A stretch of 35,873 nt of DNA from Roseicella aerolata (GTDB taxonomy: Bacteria > Pseudomonadota > Alphaproteobacteria > Acetobacterales > Acetobacteraceae): contig NZ_JAJAQI010000050.1 in the NCBI RefSeq assembly GCF_020523605.1, positions 1 to 35,873 on the forward strand. The letters run 5' to 3'. Positions 28,081 through 35,750 of the stretch are shown one piece after another (position 1 is the first letter of the stretch; every line of letters begins with the position of its first letter). The position numbers were made by a program, and so were the translations under genes. The notes under the pieces were generated by a model. The model saw nothing but the letters and a program-made list of their open reading frames with translations. It did not search any database and was not told where the DNA came from.

Positions 28081-28194
28081 GCTGCCTCCGGCCGGCTGTT
28101 GCGCCGCCTGGCGGCGCGGAAGGCCGCGGGTCTAGCGCGGAACGAGGGCCGGCGGAACCGGCCGGCCCGGGCACCCCGGCATCGCCGGCGTGGC

Positions 28195-28222
28195 GCGTGC
28201 CTGCCCCAGGCGGCAGGCACGC
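28195..28222 (-). terminator. Hairpin after the binding-protein gene
   Basis: GCGTGCCTGCC (28195-28205) pairs perfectly with GGCAGGCACGC (28212-28222) around six bases, seven bases beyond the binding-protein stop on the minus strand. Position and an 11-pair stem suggest a terminator; a U tract is missing. Confidence 0.4.
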
Positions 28223-28229
28223 GTCCCCC

Positions 28230-29471
28230 TCAGGCCCGCACCAGCGGGCAGCCACCCTGCGCGAGCGGCCGGAAGGCTTCCTCCGCCGGCGTGGTCTGCA
28301 ACACCTTGTAGTAGTCGAAGGCGCCGCGGCTTTCCTCGGGCCGCTTCACCTCGAACAGATAGACGGGGTGCAGCTTCCGCCCGTCCTCCCGGATCCGGCC
28401 GGTGCCGAAGGCATCGTCATCGGCCGGCATGGCCTTCATGCGTGCGACCGCTTCCGCGCCGCTCGCCTTGGCGGCTGCCACGCCCATGTCCTGCACCGCC
28501 TTCAGGTAGTGCAGCGCCGCGGCATAGGTGCCGGCATGGGTGCTGGCGATGCCCGGATTGGGTCCGACCTGCTGGCGCAGCCGCGCAGTGAAGGCGCGGG
28601 TGCGGTCGTTCAGGTCCCAGTAGAAGCTCTCCGTCACGATCAGCCCGGCGGCAGTCCTGAGGCCGAGCGAATGCACCTCCGTGATGAAGAGCAGCAGGGA
28701 GGCCAGCTTGATGCCGCGCCGGGTCAGGCCGAATTCGGCCGCCTGCTTCACGCAGTTGGTCGTGTCCGTGCCGGCATTCGCCAGGCCGATCACCTTGGCA
28801 TTGCTCGCCTGCGCCTGCAGCAAGAAGGAGGAGAAATCCTGCGTGCCGGGGAAGGGGGTGCGCACGCTGCCCAGCACCCTGCCGCCCGCGGCGCGCACGA
28901 AGCCCGCCGTGTCGCGTTCCAGCGCATGGCCGAAGGCGTAGTCGGCGGTGATGAAGAACCAGGTGTCGCCGCCCGCCCGCACCGTCGCGCCGCCGACGGA
29001 ATTCGCCAGCATCCAGGTGTCGTAGGTCCAGTGCACCATGTTGGGCGAGCAGCTCCTGCCCGTGAGGTCGGAACTGGCGGCGGAGCTGTTCAGATGGACC
29101 TTGTTCTTCTCCCGCACCAGGTCGTTGACCGCGAGCGCGACGGAGGAGGTGGCGACATCCACCAGGCAATCCACGCCGTCGCGGTCGAACCACTGGCGGG
29201 CGATGTTGACGCCGATATCGGGCCGGTTCTGGTGGTCGGCTGCCAGGATCTCCACGTTGAAGCCGCGCGGGCCGAAATCCTGCACCGCCTGCCGCACCGC
29301 GGCGACCGAGACCTGGCCCGTGACGTCGCGGTACATCCCAGACATGTCCACCGGCACGCCGAGCCGGATGGTATTCGCCGCTTGCGCCCGGGCGCTGCGC
29401 CAGGGCAGGCCGCCGAGCGCCGGCGCGGTCGCCGCCGCCTTGAGGATGGTCCTGCGGTCCGGATGGGCCAT
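28230..29471 (-). CDS. Liv-type ABC transporter substrate-binding protein, Tat-exported
   Basis: A 413-residue periplasmic binding protein of the branched-chain amino acid (LivK/type I fold) group. The N-terminus MAHPDRRTILKAAATAPAL, ending in a cleavage site near SARAQA, is a twin-arginine signal (R6-R7), so it is probably folded before export. After it come IRLGVPVDMSGMYRDVTG, the hinge-linked lobes and a C-terminal KRPEESRGAFDYYK region. Such proteins often bind amides, aromatic acids or amino acids; the ligand is unknown. No permease or ATPase genes lie beside it, so it is an orphan here. GGGGAGGAA before ATG 29471 is a strong ribosome-binding site. Confidence 0.9.
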   Translation of the reverse strand: MAHPDRRTILKAAATAPALGGLPWRSARAQAANTIRLGVPVDMSGMYRDVTGQVSVAAVRQAVQDFGPRGFNVEILAADHQNRPDIGVNIARQWFDRDGVDCLVDVATSSVALAVNDLVREKNKVHLNSSAASSDLTGRSCSPNMVHWTYDTWMLANSVGGATVRAGGDTWFFITADYAFGHALERDTAGFVRAAGGRVLGSVRTPFPGTQDFSSFLLQAQASNAKVIGLANAGTDTTNCVKQAAEFGLTRRGIKLASLLLFITEVHSLGLRTAAGLIVTESFYWDLNDRTRAFTARLRQQVGPNPGIASTHAGTYAAALHYLKAVQDMGVAAAKASGAEAVARMKAMPADDDAFGTGRIREDGRKLHPVYLFEVKRPEESRGAFDYYKVLQTTPAEEAFRPLAQGGCPLVRA

Positions 29472-29580
29472 GATGTCGTTCCTCCCCGCGCGGCGGCCTC
29501 TTGGAAGGTCCGGGCCGCCTGCGCGGGGGGATGCTACCGGATCGGATCGCCGCCGCGTAAGCCCGAACCTGAGGCGCCGC

Positions 29581-30819
29581 TCAGCCGAATTCGACCGTCA
29601 GGTTCATCGGGAAGATCCCGAACTCGTCGTCCATCCGGATCCGCCCCTCCGGCCCCGGCGCCCGGCGGAGACCGGGCAGCCGCAGCACGGCCTTGCAGAT
29701 CTCCGGCACCATGACCTTGTTCATGTGGATCCCGAAGCACTCATGCAAGCCGTAGCCGAAATGCATATAGGCGTGGTCCGGCCGGTCGGTGCGGAAGGCG
29801 CGCGGGCGGGGGACCCGCCGGCCATCGAACATGGCGGAGCGGGTCGCCGCCAGGACCAGCGTGCCGCGCGGGATCACCCGCGACCGCAGGGTGCCGCCGG
29901 CCAGCCGGTAGGTCTCCTCGCACTGCCGGTACAGCCAGGGCGCCAGCGGCCAGAAGCGGGCGGCCTCGAAGACGTAGCGGGCGACCGCGGCATCGTCATC
30001 GGCGCGCGCCGCGGCCTGCGCCTCGGCCAGTTCCCGCGGGCGGTCGAGCAGCCGGTCGAAGAGCTGCGGGATCAGCATGGGGGCCTGCGGCATGGCGCCG
30101 ACGATCAGCCCGATCAGGTTGTTGCGGATCTCCCGGTCCGACAGGCCGGGCAGGCCGATATCCTGGAAGCGCAGGCAGCGCTCCAGCATGTCGTCATGCC
30201 GGCCGCGGTCCTGCTTGCGCGCCCTGATCGTCTCCTCGATGTCGCGGCGCAGGGCGGCGGCCACCGGTTCCGCCCTGGCCTGCCGTGCCGGATCGTTGCC
30301 GGGGCTGGCGAACATGTAGCCGAAGAGCCGCCGCGCCTGTTCGGAGATCTCCTCCACCGACCGGCCGGGCGTGCCGAAATAGGCACCGAACAGGCGTGTC
30401 GTGACCTCCTGCGTCAGTTCCATGGCGAGGTCGAGGCGTCCCCTCTCCCGCACGCGGCCGATCACCTCCTCCGCCAGCCGCCTCGTCTCCGGCTTCACCC
30501 GCGCCATCGCCTCGGCCTGCGGCGCGGCAAGGCGCAGGGTGGCCTTGTCGCGCCTCTGCCGCTCCTCGTCCCGCATGCCGAGGAAGATGTTGTCGCCCTC
30601 CATGATGACCGCGATCTTCGGCGCATAGACCACGTTGAAGGTGTTGGGGCGGGACAGCACCTCCTGCACGTCGTCATAGCGGGTGATGAGCGCATAGTGC
30701 CGGCCGCCCCGGCGGACCACCAGGATGGGCAGGGTGTTGCGTAGGATGCGGAAGACCAGGTCCATGTGCCGCATCCCCAGGGCAAGCAGGCGCGCGGCCA
30801 GGCCAGGCATGTCGGACAT
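29581..30819 (-). CDS. Cytochrome P450 with an atypical I-helix
   Basis: A 412-residue haem protein. The haem loop FGYGLHECFG holds the thiolate ligand C361; the K-helix ExxR is E285-R288 (EAAR). In the I-helix, where monooxygenases have (A/G)GxDTT, this protein reads V240-G241-A242-M-P-Q-A-P247: both the acid and the threonine used to split dioxygen are gone. P450s with such losses often act on peroxides (hydroperoxide lyases, isomerases or peroxygenases); that role is inference. ATG 30819 is preceded by GGAGAG; ATGs at 30810 and 30855 are also open. No ferredoxin or reductase gene is near, and the binding protein lies 109 bp downstream on the same strand. Confidence 0.9.
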   Translation of the reverse strand: MSDMPGLAARLLALGMRHMDLVFRILRNTLPILVVRRGGRHYALITRYDDVQEVLSRPNTFNVVYAPKIAVIMEGDNIFLGMRDEERQRRDKATLRLAAPQAEAMARVKPETRRLAEEVIGRVRERGRLDLAMELTQEVTTRLFGAYFGTPGRSVEEISEQARRLFGYMFASPGNDPARQARAEPVAAALRRDIEETIRARKQDRGRHDDMLERCLRFQDIGLPGLSDREIRNNLIGLIVGAMPQAPMLIPQLFDRLLDRPRELAEAQAAARADDDAAVARYVFEAARFWPLAPWLYRQCEETYRLAGGTLRSRVIPRGTLVLAATRSAMFDGRRVPRPRAFRTDRPDHAYMHFGYGLHECFGIHMNKVMVPEICKAVLRLPGLRRAPGPEGRIRMDDEFGIFPMNLTVEFG

Positions 30820-31017
30820 GGGGCGACTCTCCGGCGGCGGTGGGGCGCCGGCCATGGCCGGCGCCGTTCGGGGGCAGGGATCGGGCGTGTTGCACTATGC
30901 GGCGCGCGATCGTGCCGGGCCACTGGCGAAGCCGTGCGTCCGGGGGTGGCATCACGCGACGGCAAGGCGCAGCATGGCGGCCTGCAACCACCCGGATTCG
31001 GATCCGCTTCACACCCG

Positions 31018-31611
31018 ATGATCGCCACGCCACGCGCGGGCCGCGCCGAGAAGCGTCACCCGCGTCGCCGGACGCCGCCGCAGCGCCTGCTTGCCGGCTT
31101 CGCCGGCACCACCTTCGCCCTGCTCGGCTGCGTCGGCCTGCTGCAATGGACCGACCACCCCTGGCTGCTGCCCTCGCTCGGCGGTTCCTGCGTCATCCTC
31201 TTCGGCATGCCGCGCGGGATCATGGCGCAGCCGCGCAGCTTCCTCGGCGGGCATCTGCTGGCGACGGCCACCGGGCTGGTCTTCCGCGCCGGCCACCTGG
31301 CCTTTGGCGGGCCGGTCGAGCTCTGGGCCGCGCTCGCGGTGGGCGCCGCCCTCAGCCTGATGATGGCGACGCGCACCATCCACTCCCCCGCCGGCGCCAA
31401 CCCGATCGTGGTCTTCGCCGAACAGGCCGGGCCCGGCTTCCTGCTCTCGCCCGTGCTGCCGGGGCTGCTCGTGCTCTTCCTGGTGGCGAGCATGGTCAAC
31501 AACCTGCCGCGCCCCTGGGGCGCCGGGCCCTGGCCGCGCTTCCGCGAGGCTTCGCCCCGGCGGCCGGCCATGGCAGCATCGCCCGCCCGCCCGAGGGACC
31601 TGCCCGAATGA
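31018..31611 (+). CDS. HPP-family membrane protein
   Basis: The 197-residue protein has four membrane helices and the HPP family plan, with SLGGSCVILFGMPRGIMAQPRS, the GHLLATATGL helix start, and the signature loop here written HSPAGANPIVV instead of HPPAGA. Some HPP proteins in cyanobacteria and plants help carry nitrite; the role in proteobacteria is unknown. The N-terminal 25 residues are basic and the last 30 are Pro/Arg-rich. The start at ATG 31018 is the best match to family length but lacks a clear ribosome-binding site. It overlaps the DJ-1-like gene by four bases (ATGA), which marks an operon. Confidence 0.85.
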   Translation: MIATPRAGRAEKRHPRRRTPPQRLLAGFAGTTFALLGCVGLLQWTDHPWLLPSLGGSCVILFGMPRGIMAQPRSFLGGHLLATATGLVFRAGHLAFGGPVELWAALAVGAALSLMMATRTIHSPAGANPIVVFAEQAGPGFLLSPVLPGLLVLFLVASMVNNLPRPWGAGPWPRFREASPRRPAMAASPARPRDLPE

Positions 31612-32300
31612 CGACCGGACTCAGCATCGGCTTCCTGCTCTTCCCGCGCCTCACCCAGCTCGACCTCACCGGACCCTTCGAGGTGCTGAGCCGCCTGCCC
31701 GGCGCGACGGTCCGCACCCTCTGGAAACAGGCCGGGCCGGTGCGGTCCGATACCGGCCTCACCCTTCTGGCCGACACGGCGCTGGCGGATTGCTCGCAGC
31801 TCGACCTGCTCTGCGTGCCGGGCGGGCCCGGCGTCGCGGCGCTGATGGAGGATGCGGAGGTGCTGGCCTTCCTCCGCCGCCAGGCACCGGGGGCGCGCTG
31901 GGTCACCTCGGTCTGCACCGGGGCGCTGGTGCTGGGCGCGGCCGGGCTGCTGCGGGGCCGGCGCGCCACGACACATTGGGCGAGCCATGATTTCCTCGCC
32001 GCGCTCGGCGCCAAGCCGGTGGAGGCGCGGGTGGTGCGGGACGGTCCCCTCGTCACCGGCGGGGGCGTGACGGCCGGGATCGATTTCGCCCTGACCATCG
32101 TGGCGGAGATCGCCGGGCCGGAAGCGGCGCAGGCGATCCAGCTGCAGATCGAATACGCGCCGGCGCCGCCCTTCGCGGCCGGCCACCCCTCCCAGGCGCC
32201 GGAGGCGGTGCTGGCCGCGGCGCGCAGCCGCGGCGCGGCGATGCGGGCGGAGCGGGAGGCGCTGGTCGCCCGCGTCGCGGCGCGGCTGACCGCCGCCTGA
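31608..32300 (+). CDS. DJ-1/PfpI-family protein, isonitrile hydratase-like
   Basis: A 230-residue DJ-1 superfamily protein. The nucleophilic-elbow Cys is C103 in TSVCTGALVLGAAGLL, with D19 (QLDLTGPFEVL) and T104 in the places used by Pseudomonas isonitrile hydratase InhA, which turns isonitriles into N-substituted formamides. The ATTHWASHD stretch is also shared. The C-terminus has an added helix rich in Ala and Arg. No AraC-type DNA-binding domain is attached, so it is not a GATase1-AraC regulator. It overlaps the HPP gene and precedes the DUF454 gene by eight bases. Activity on isonitriles is inferred from these residues only. Confidence 0.88.
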   Translation: MTTGLSIGFLLFPRLTQLDLTGPFEVLSRLPGATVRTLWKQAGPVRSDTGLTLLADTALADCSQLDLLCVPGGPGVAALMEDAEVLAFLRRQAPGARWVTSVCTGALVLGAAGLLRGRRATTHWASHDFLAALGAKPVEARVVRDGPLVTGGGVTAGIDFALTIVAEIAGPEAAQAIQLQIEYAPAPPFAAGHPSQAPEAVLAAARSRGAAMRAEREALVARVAARLTAA

Positions 32301-32308
32301 CCGGCGCG

Positions 32309-32773
32309 ATGCCGGAGGAGCAGGCGCCCGGGGAGCCTCCGCCCGGGGATCCTCCGCCGGCGCGCGGGACGAACCGACTGCTGCTGCTCGGCATCGGCTA
32401 TGCCTGCCTGGCGCTGGCGGCGATCGGCGCGGTGCTGCCGCTGATGCCGACCACCATCTTCCTGATCCTTGCCGCCTGGGCCTTCGGTCGCGCCTCCCCG
32501 GCGCTGCGTGCCAGGCTGCGCGCCCATCCGCGCTTCGGCGCGACGCTGCGCCACTGGGAGGACCATGGCAGCATCAGCCCGCGCGCGAAGCGCGCCGCGC
32601 TGGCCGGCATGGCGCTCGGCTGGCTGGTGATGACGGCGATCTTCCGCGACCTGCTGGCTTCCGGCCTCGCCGGGGCCTGCATGCTGGCGGTCGCGGCCTA
32701 TATCCTCAGCCGGCCGTCGCAGCCGCGGCCGCGCGGCCCCATGGGGGAAACCGCCGCGCCGCGGCCGCGCTGA
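32309..32773 (+). CDS. DUF454 (YbaN-like) inner-membrane protein
   Basis: The 154-residue protein shows the DUF454/YbaN pattern: a first helix GIGYACLALAAIGAVLPLMPTT with the conserved LPxxPTTxFLxLAAWxF stretch, a cytoplasmic segment RASPALRARLRAHPRFG followed by W and SISPRAK, then two closing helices. The function of this family is unknown. The first 20 residues and the last 20 are Pro-rich and variable. It follows the DJ-1-like gene by eight bases and is the last gene of the HPP operon. Confidence 0.85.
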   Translation: MPEEQAPGEPPPGDPPPARGTNRLLLLGIGYACLALAAIGAVLPLMPTTIFLILAAWAFGRASPALRARLRAHPRFGATLRHWEDHGSISPRAKRAALAGMALGWLVMTAIFRDLLASGLAGACMLAVAAYILSRPSQPRPRGPMGETAAPRPR

Positions 32774-32986
32774 AGCCCGCAGCGAGGGTGCATGGGCCAG
32801 CCATGGGCGCGGCGAGGGTCTCCCCTGCGCCGGGCGCGGGTGGGCAGCCCGGCACCGCACGGGCAATTCCGGGCGGAAGCGCCCATATGAGGTGTTCAGG
32901 TCGCGCCGCGGCCCGCCTACCCCCGTGATCCCGGCTTGATGGCACGGCGCCGCCCAGGGCGGCGCCGGAACCGCAGGACATTCCCC

Positions 32987-33178
32987 GTGGCATATTCTCC
33001 GGCGAAAGCCGATACCCAGCCTCCGGTCGATGCCGCTCGCATCGAGGAGGAGATCGCCTACCTGGCCAAGCGCCACCGAATCAGCCCCGCCATCGTGCGG
33101 GAGATCATCCGCCGCCTCGGCTCCGCCGAGCGCAGCGCGGTGGAGCGCGAGATCAGGAAGGGCCAGTCGCGGCGATAG
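32987..33178 (+). CDS. Small helical protein, DUF3606-like
   Basis: A 63-residue basic protein reading ARIEEEIAYLAKRHRISPAIVREIIRRLGSAERSAVEREIRK: two or three helices that resemble the short DUF3606 group (Y/W, then a turn, then a helix ending in xxVG). GTG 32987 is preferred because AGGA lies eight bases before it; an ATG at 32939 would add 16 Arg-rich residues. It stands alone between the HPP operon and a gene-free stretch holding two copies of the dispersed palindrome. Family assignment is tentative. Confidence 0.6.
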   Translation: MAYSPAKADTQPPVDAARIEEEIAYLAKRHRISPAIVREIIRRLGSAERSAVEREIRKGQSRR

Positions 33179-33300
33179 GCCCCCAGGCGCGCATTGCCGG
33201 CGCGCCCGGGAGTCCAGCCGTCCCTTTGGCAGGCCGCTTACACCGCCCGGCACCGCGCGCCGGGATGGGGCGGTCGCCGCGCGCCAGACAGCCAAATGAA

Positions 33301-33329
33301 ATGCCGGTCCGCGGCATGCGGACCGGCAT
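33301..33329. terminator. Strong hairpin, possible terminator
   Basis: ATGCCGGTCCGC (33301-33312) pairs perfectly with GCGGACCGGCAT (33318-33329) around GGCAT. On the minus strand it is followed by TTCATTT, so it could end transcripts coming from the gene at 33706. The 12-base arms are too good for chance alone. Confidence 0.45.
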
Positions 33330-33380
33330 CGGGTCCGCTCAGCCAGCCTTTGTCCGGCGCCCCGCAGCAAGGTCCACCGC

Positions 33381-33427
33381 CTACAGCGGCTTGGCGTTCA
33401 GATCGATATGAAGGCAATCCGCTGTAG
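33381..33427. repeat. Dispersed palindrome, copy B
   Basis: Outer arms CTACAGCGG (33381-33389) and CCGCTGTAG (33419-33427) pair perfectly. The middle reads GCGTTCAGATCGATATGAAGGC, an altered form of the GCGTTCA...TGAACGC core. It matches copy A exactly in its outer arms, with a longer, partly mispaired centre. Confidence 0.8.
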
Positions 33428-33607
33428 GTGATCCGGTCCGCTGGCATCGCGCCCGCCTCGCAGCAGGGTGGATCCGGCGGCGCGCCGATGGTGCACGCAT
33501 AGCCGGCTTCGCCCGATGGCGGACCGCTTCGGAACTGCCTGTGCCGAGAGTGGATCGCGGACGGACGCGAACGCCCGGGAGCCTGAATCCGTCCGACAAT
33601 CATTGGT

Positions 33608-33650
33608 CTGCAGCAGCCTGGCGTTCAGTCCAGAACGCCATCCGCCACAG
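33608..33650. repeat. Dispersed palindrome, copy C (degenerate)
   Basis: The inner stem is kept: TGGCGTTC (33619-33626) pairs with GAACGCCA (33633-33640). The outer arms (CTGCAGCAG and ATCCGCCACAG) have drifted and pair poorly. Its size and core match copies A and D, so it is probably an old copy. Confidence 0.6.
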
Positions 33651-33705
33651 GCACCCCTTGCCCGCCGCGGCAGGGCCCGGTCCGCCGGGCCGCGCCGCGC
33701 CGGCC

Positions 33706-34140
33706 TCAGCGCTGGCGCGCCTTGCGCGCCGCGTAGCGCGCGTCCCGCTTCGCCTTCTGCTCGGCCGCGAGCGCCAGGGCACGCGCCTTCTTCTCCTCAT
33801 CGAGCTGGGCGGCGCGGTCGCGCTGCTCGGCCTCCGTGCGGGCCGCCGCCGCCCGTTCCTCGGCCTCGCGCAGCGTCCGTGCGCGCGCCTCGGCGGCCTC
33901 CGCCTCGGCCCGCGCCTTGGCCTCGGCCGCCAGGCGGGCGGCCTCGGCTTCCTTGGCCGCCTTGCGCTCGGCGATCCGGACCGCACGGGCCTCGGCGATC
34001 GCCTTCTGGGCCTCGCGCTTCGCAACGAGCGCCGGGTCGTCCTGGGCGGGGCGGGCGCGGAACCTCTCGAGCAGCGCCTGCTTCGCCTTCGCCTGGGTGG
34101 TCAGCCGGTCATTGAAATTGTCGAGCTTGCGAGCATTCAT
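33706..34140 (-). CDS. DUF6481-like coiled-coil protein
   Basis: The 144-residue protein starts MNARKLDNFNDRLTTQAKAKQALLERFRARP and is then almost all Ala, Glu, Arg and Lys from residue 40 to the end: one long charged helix or coiled coil. The N-terminal pattern F-x-D-R-L...AK-x-ALLE-x-F and the following DDPAL match DUF6481 proteins, known mainly from alphaproteobacteria and without assigned function. The composition is partly driven by the high GC. A GAAAGG lies before the ATG at 34140. It is divergent from the MFS transporter gene. Confidence 0.75.
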   Translation of the reverse strand: MNARKLDNFNDRLTTQAKAKQALLERFRARPAQDDPALVAKREAQKAIAEARAVRIAERKAAKEAEAARLAAEAKARAEAEAAEARARTLREAEERAAAARTEAEQRDRAAQLDEEKKARALALAAEQKAKRDARYAARKARQR

Positions 34141-34287
34141 CCGGCCTTTCTACGCGAAAACACGCGGCCGGCATAGGATGCGCTGTCCGCGAGCGATGCA
34201 TCCGGCGCGGCCCAGCCATCCCCGCCGCCGGGCTCCGCCCGGGCCGCCCCGATGGACGGGCGACGTGCCTGGGCGCATAGGGGGCCG

Positions 34288-35487
34288 ATGCCGTCCGACA
34301 CCGCCGGCCCGACGCCGCGCGCCGCGCCGGGGTCGACCCGCCGCCTCATCCTCCTGCTCGGCCTCGCCGCCTTCGCCGGGGCGCTGAGCGTCCGTGCCAC
34401 CGATCCCTTCGTCACCACCATCGCCGCCGAATTCGCCACCTCGGCCGACAATGTCGCGCTGCTGGCCACCGCCTTCGCCGTACCCTTCGCGGCGATCCAG
34501 CCCATCCTCGGGCCGGTCGGCGATGCGCTGGGCAAGCGGCGGGTCATCCGCGCCGCGCTCCTCCTCCTCTCCTTCTTTGCCCTCGTCGCGCCACTCGCGC
34601 CCGATCTCGGCTCGCTGATGGTGCTGCGGGCGCTGACCGGCATGGCGGCCGGCGGCATCATGCCACTGACCCTGGCGACCGTTGGCGATGCCGTGCCGAT
34701 CGAGGATCGGCAGGTGGCGCTCAGCCGCGTGGTGGTCTTCGCGATCGCCGGGCAGATCGCGGGCGGCGCGCTGGCCGGCGTGCTGGCGCCCTTCCTCGGC
34801 TGGCGCGGCGTGCTGGCGCTCTGCGGCGGCGTCGCCCTGGTCGCGGCCGGCCTGCTCTTCCTCATCCCCTTCGGTGGCCCGCCCGAGCCGCGGCGGCGGT
34901 TCGAGCCGGTGCGGGCGCTCGGCCGCTACCGGACGATCCTCGGGATGCCGGCGGCGCGGCTGCTCTTCGCCGCCGTCTTCATCGAGGGCCTGCTGGTCTT
35001 CGGCACCTTTCCCTATCTCGCCCCGGTGTTGGAGGCGCGCGGCCTCGGCAGCGCGGCGGGGGCGAGCCTGGAGGCGGGCCTTGCGGTCGCGGCCTTCGGC
35101 TGCGGCGGCTTCGCCTATGCCGCGCTGGCCCGGCCGATGCTGCGGCGGATGGGCCAGTCCCGCATGGTGCAACTCGGCGGCGTGATCGCCGGGCTGGCGC
35201 TGCTGGGCTTCGCCTTCGCGCCCGCGGCGGCGCTGTTCGTCGCGGCGGGCCTGGTGCTCGGGACCGGCTTCTACATGATCCACAACAGCATCCAGACGCG
35301 GGTGACGGAGGTGGCGCCGGAGGCGCGCGGCTCCGCCGTCGCGCTGCATGCCTGCCATTTTTTCGCCGGGCAGGCGCTGGGGCCGGTGCTGGTGGGGCTG
35401 GCGATCGGCGGCTTCGGGGCCGCGGCGGCCTTCACCCTGGCGGCGCTCGGGATTCTTGCGCTCGGCCTGCGGCTTGGGCGGCGGTAG
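34288..35487 (+). CDS. Major facilitator superfamily transporter
   Basis: The 399-residue inner-membrane protein has about twelve membrane segments and MFS motif A between helices 2 and 3 (GPVGDALGKRRVI). A central charged loop (EPRRRFEPVRALGRY) joins the halves. ATDPFVTTIAAEF and LRALTGMAAGGIMPLTLA recall drug:proton antiporters of the DHA1 group such as arabinose-efflux-like permeases, but the substrate is not known. Start at ATG 34288; an ATG 12 codons upstream is open. Its TAG stop is the first three bases of a dispersed repeat. Confidence 0.92.
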   Translation: MPSDTAGPTPRAAPGSTRRLILLLGLAAFAGALSVRATDPFVTTIAAEFATSADNVALLATAFAVPFAAIQPILGPVGDALGKRRVIRAALLLLSFFALVAPLAPDLGSLMVLRALTGMAAGGIMPLTLATVGDAVPIEDRQVALSRVVVFAIAGQIAGGALAGVLAPFLGWRGVLALCGGVALVAAGLLFLIPFGGPPEPRRRFEPVRALGRYRTILGMPAARLLFAAVFIEGLLVFGTFPYLAPVLEARGLGSAAGASLEAGLAVAAFGCGGFAYAALARPMLRRMGQSRMVQLGGVIAGLALLGFAFAPAAALFVAAGLVLGTGFYMIHNSIQTRVTEVAPEARGSAVALHACHFFAGQALGPVLVGLAIGGFGAAAAFTLAALGILALGLRLGRR

Positions 35488-35535
35488 AGCAGATCGCGGG
35501 AGGCCGTGCGGGACGGAGGCACGGCCTGATCCGCT
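35485..35535 (+). repeat. Stop-codon-linked hairpin repeat, copy 2
   Basis: Begins on the TAG stop of the MFS gene. Outer arms AGCAGATC and GATCCGCT (35528-35535) pair with one mismatch; inner arms AGGCCGTG (35501-35508) and CACGGCCT (35520-35527) pair perfectly. The first 24 bases equal those at 2664 with one difference. The later half differs between copies yet stays foldable, which suggests the structure matters. Confidence 0.7.
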
Positions 35536-35648
35536 GCCGTGCCGGTGGCGGACGGGCGTGGAGGCCGGGAGGCAGGCCGGCCCATCATGGGCTGCGGCGG
35601 ACCGGCACCCCGTCCTGGCGGCATTCCACCATGGCGGCGGCACGGAAA

Positions 35649-35675
35649 AGGCCGGCACGCAGCGCGTGCCGGCCT
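35649..35675. terminator. Strong hairpin downstream of the MFS gene
   Basis: AGGCCGGCACGC (35649-35660) pairs perfectly with GCGTGCCGGCCT (35664-35675) around AGC. No U tract. It is similar in build to the hairpin at 33301 and likewise lies shortly before a palindrome copy. Confidence 0.45.
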
Positions 35676-35689
35676 GCCGGGTCCGGAGC

Positions 35690-35735
35690 GGCGTCAGCGG
35701 ATTGCGTTCATATCTGAACGCAATCCGCTGACGCC
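35690..35735. repeat. Dispersed palindrome, copy D (perfect)
   Basis: Arms 35690-35710 and 35715-35735 are exact reverse complements over 21 bases, with a four-base loop TATC. The core GCGGATTGCGTTCA is shared with copy A. This is the best-preserved copy in the window. Confidence 0.88.
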
Positions 35736-35750
35736 CCTCCGCGATCGGCT

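Larger units (their letters stand above)
33179..33705. other. Gene-free region with hairpins and two palindrome copies
   Basis: Over 500 bases without a credible gene. GC content is visibly lower than in the neighbouring genes. It holds a strong hairpin (33301-33329), palindrome copy B (33381-33427) and a worn copy C (33608-33650). It lies between convergent genes, so it is a natural landing site for mobile or repeat DNA. Confidence 0.6.

Noticed and set aside
31608-32300. DJ-1-like gene as an AraC-type regulator
   Set aside because: The protein ends after the DJ-1 domain and has no helix-turn-helix.
33381-33650. Repeated palindromes as a possible CRISPR array
   Set aside because: The copies are irregularly spaced and differ in sequence, with no spacer pattern and no cas genes in the window.
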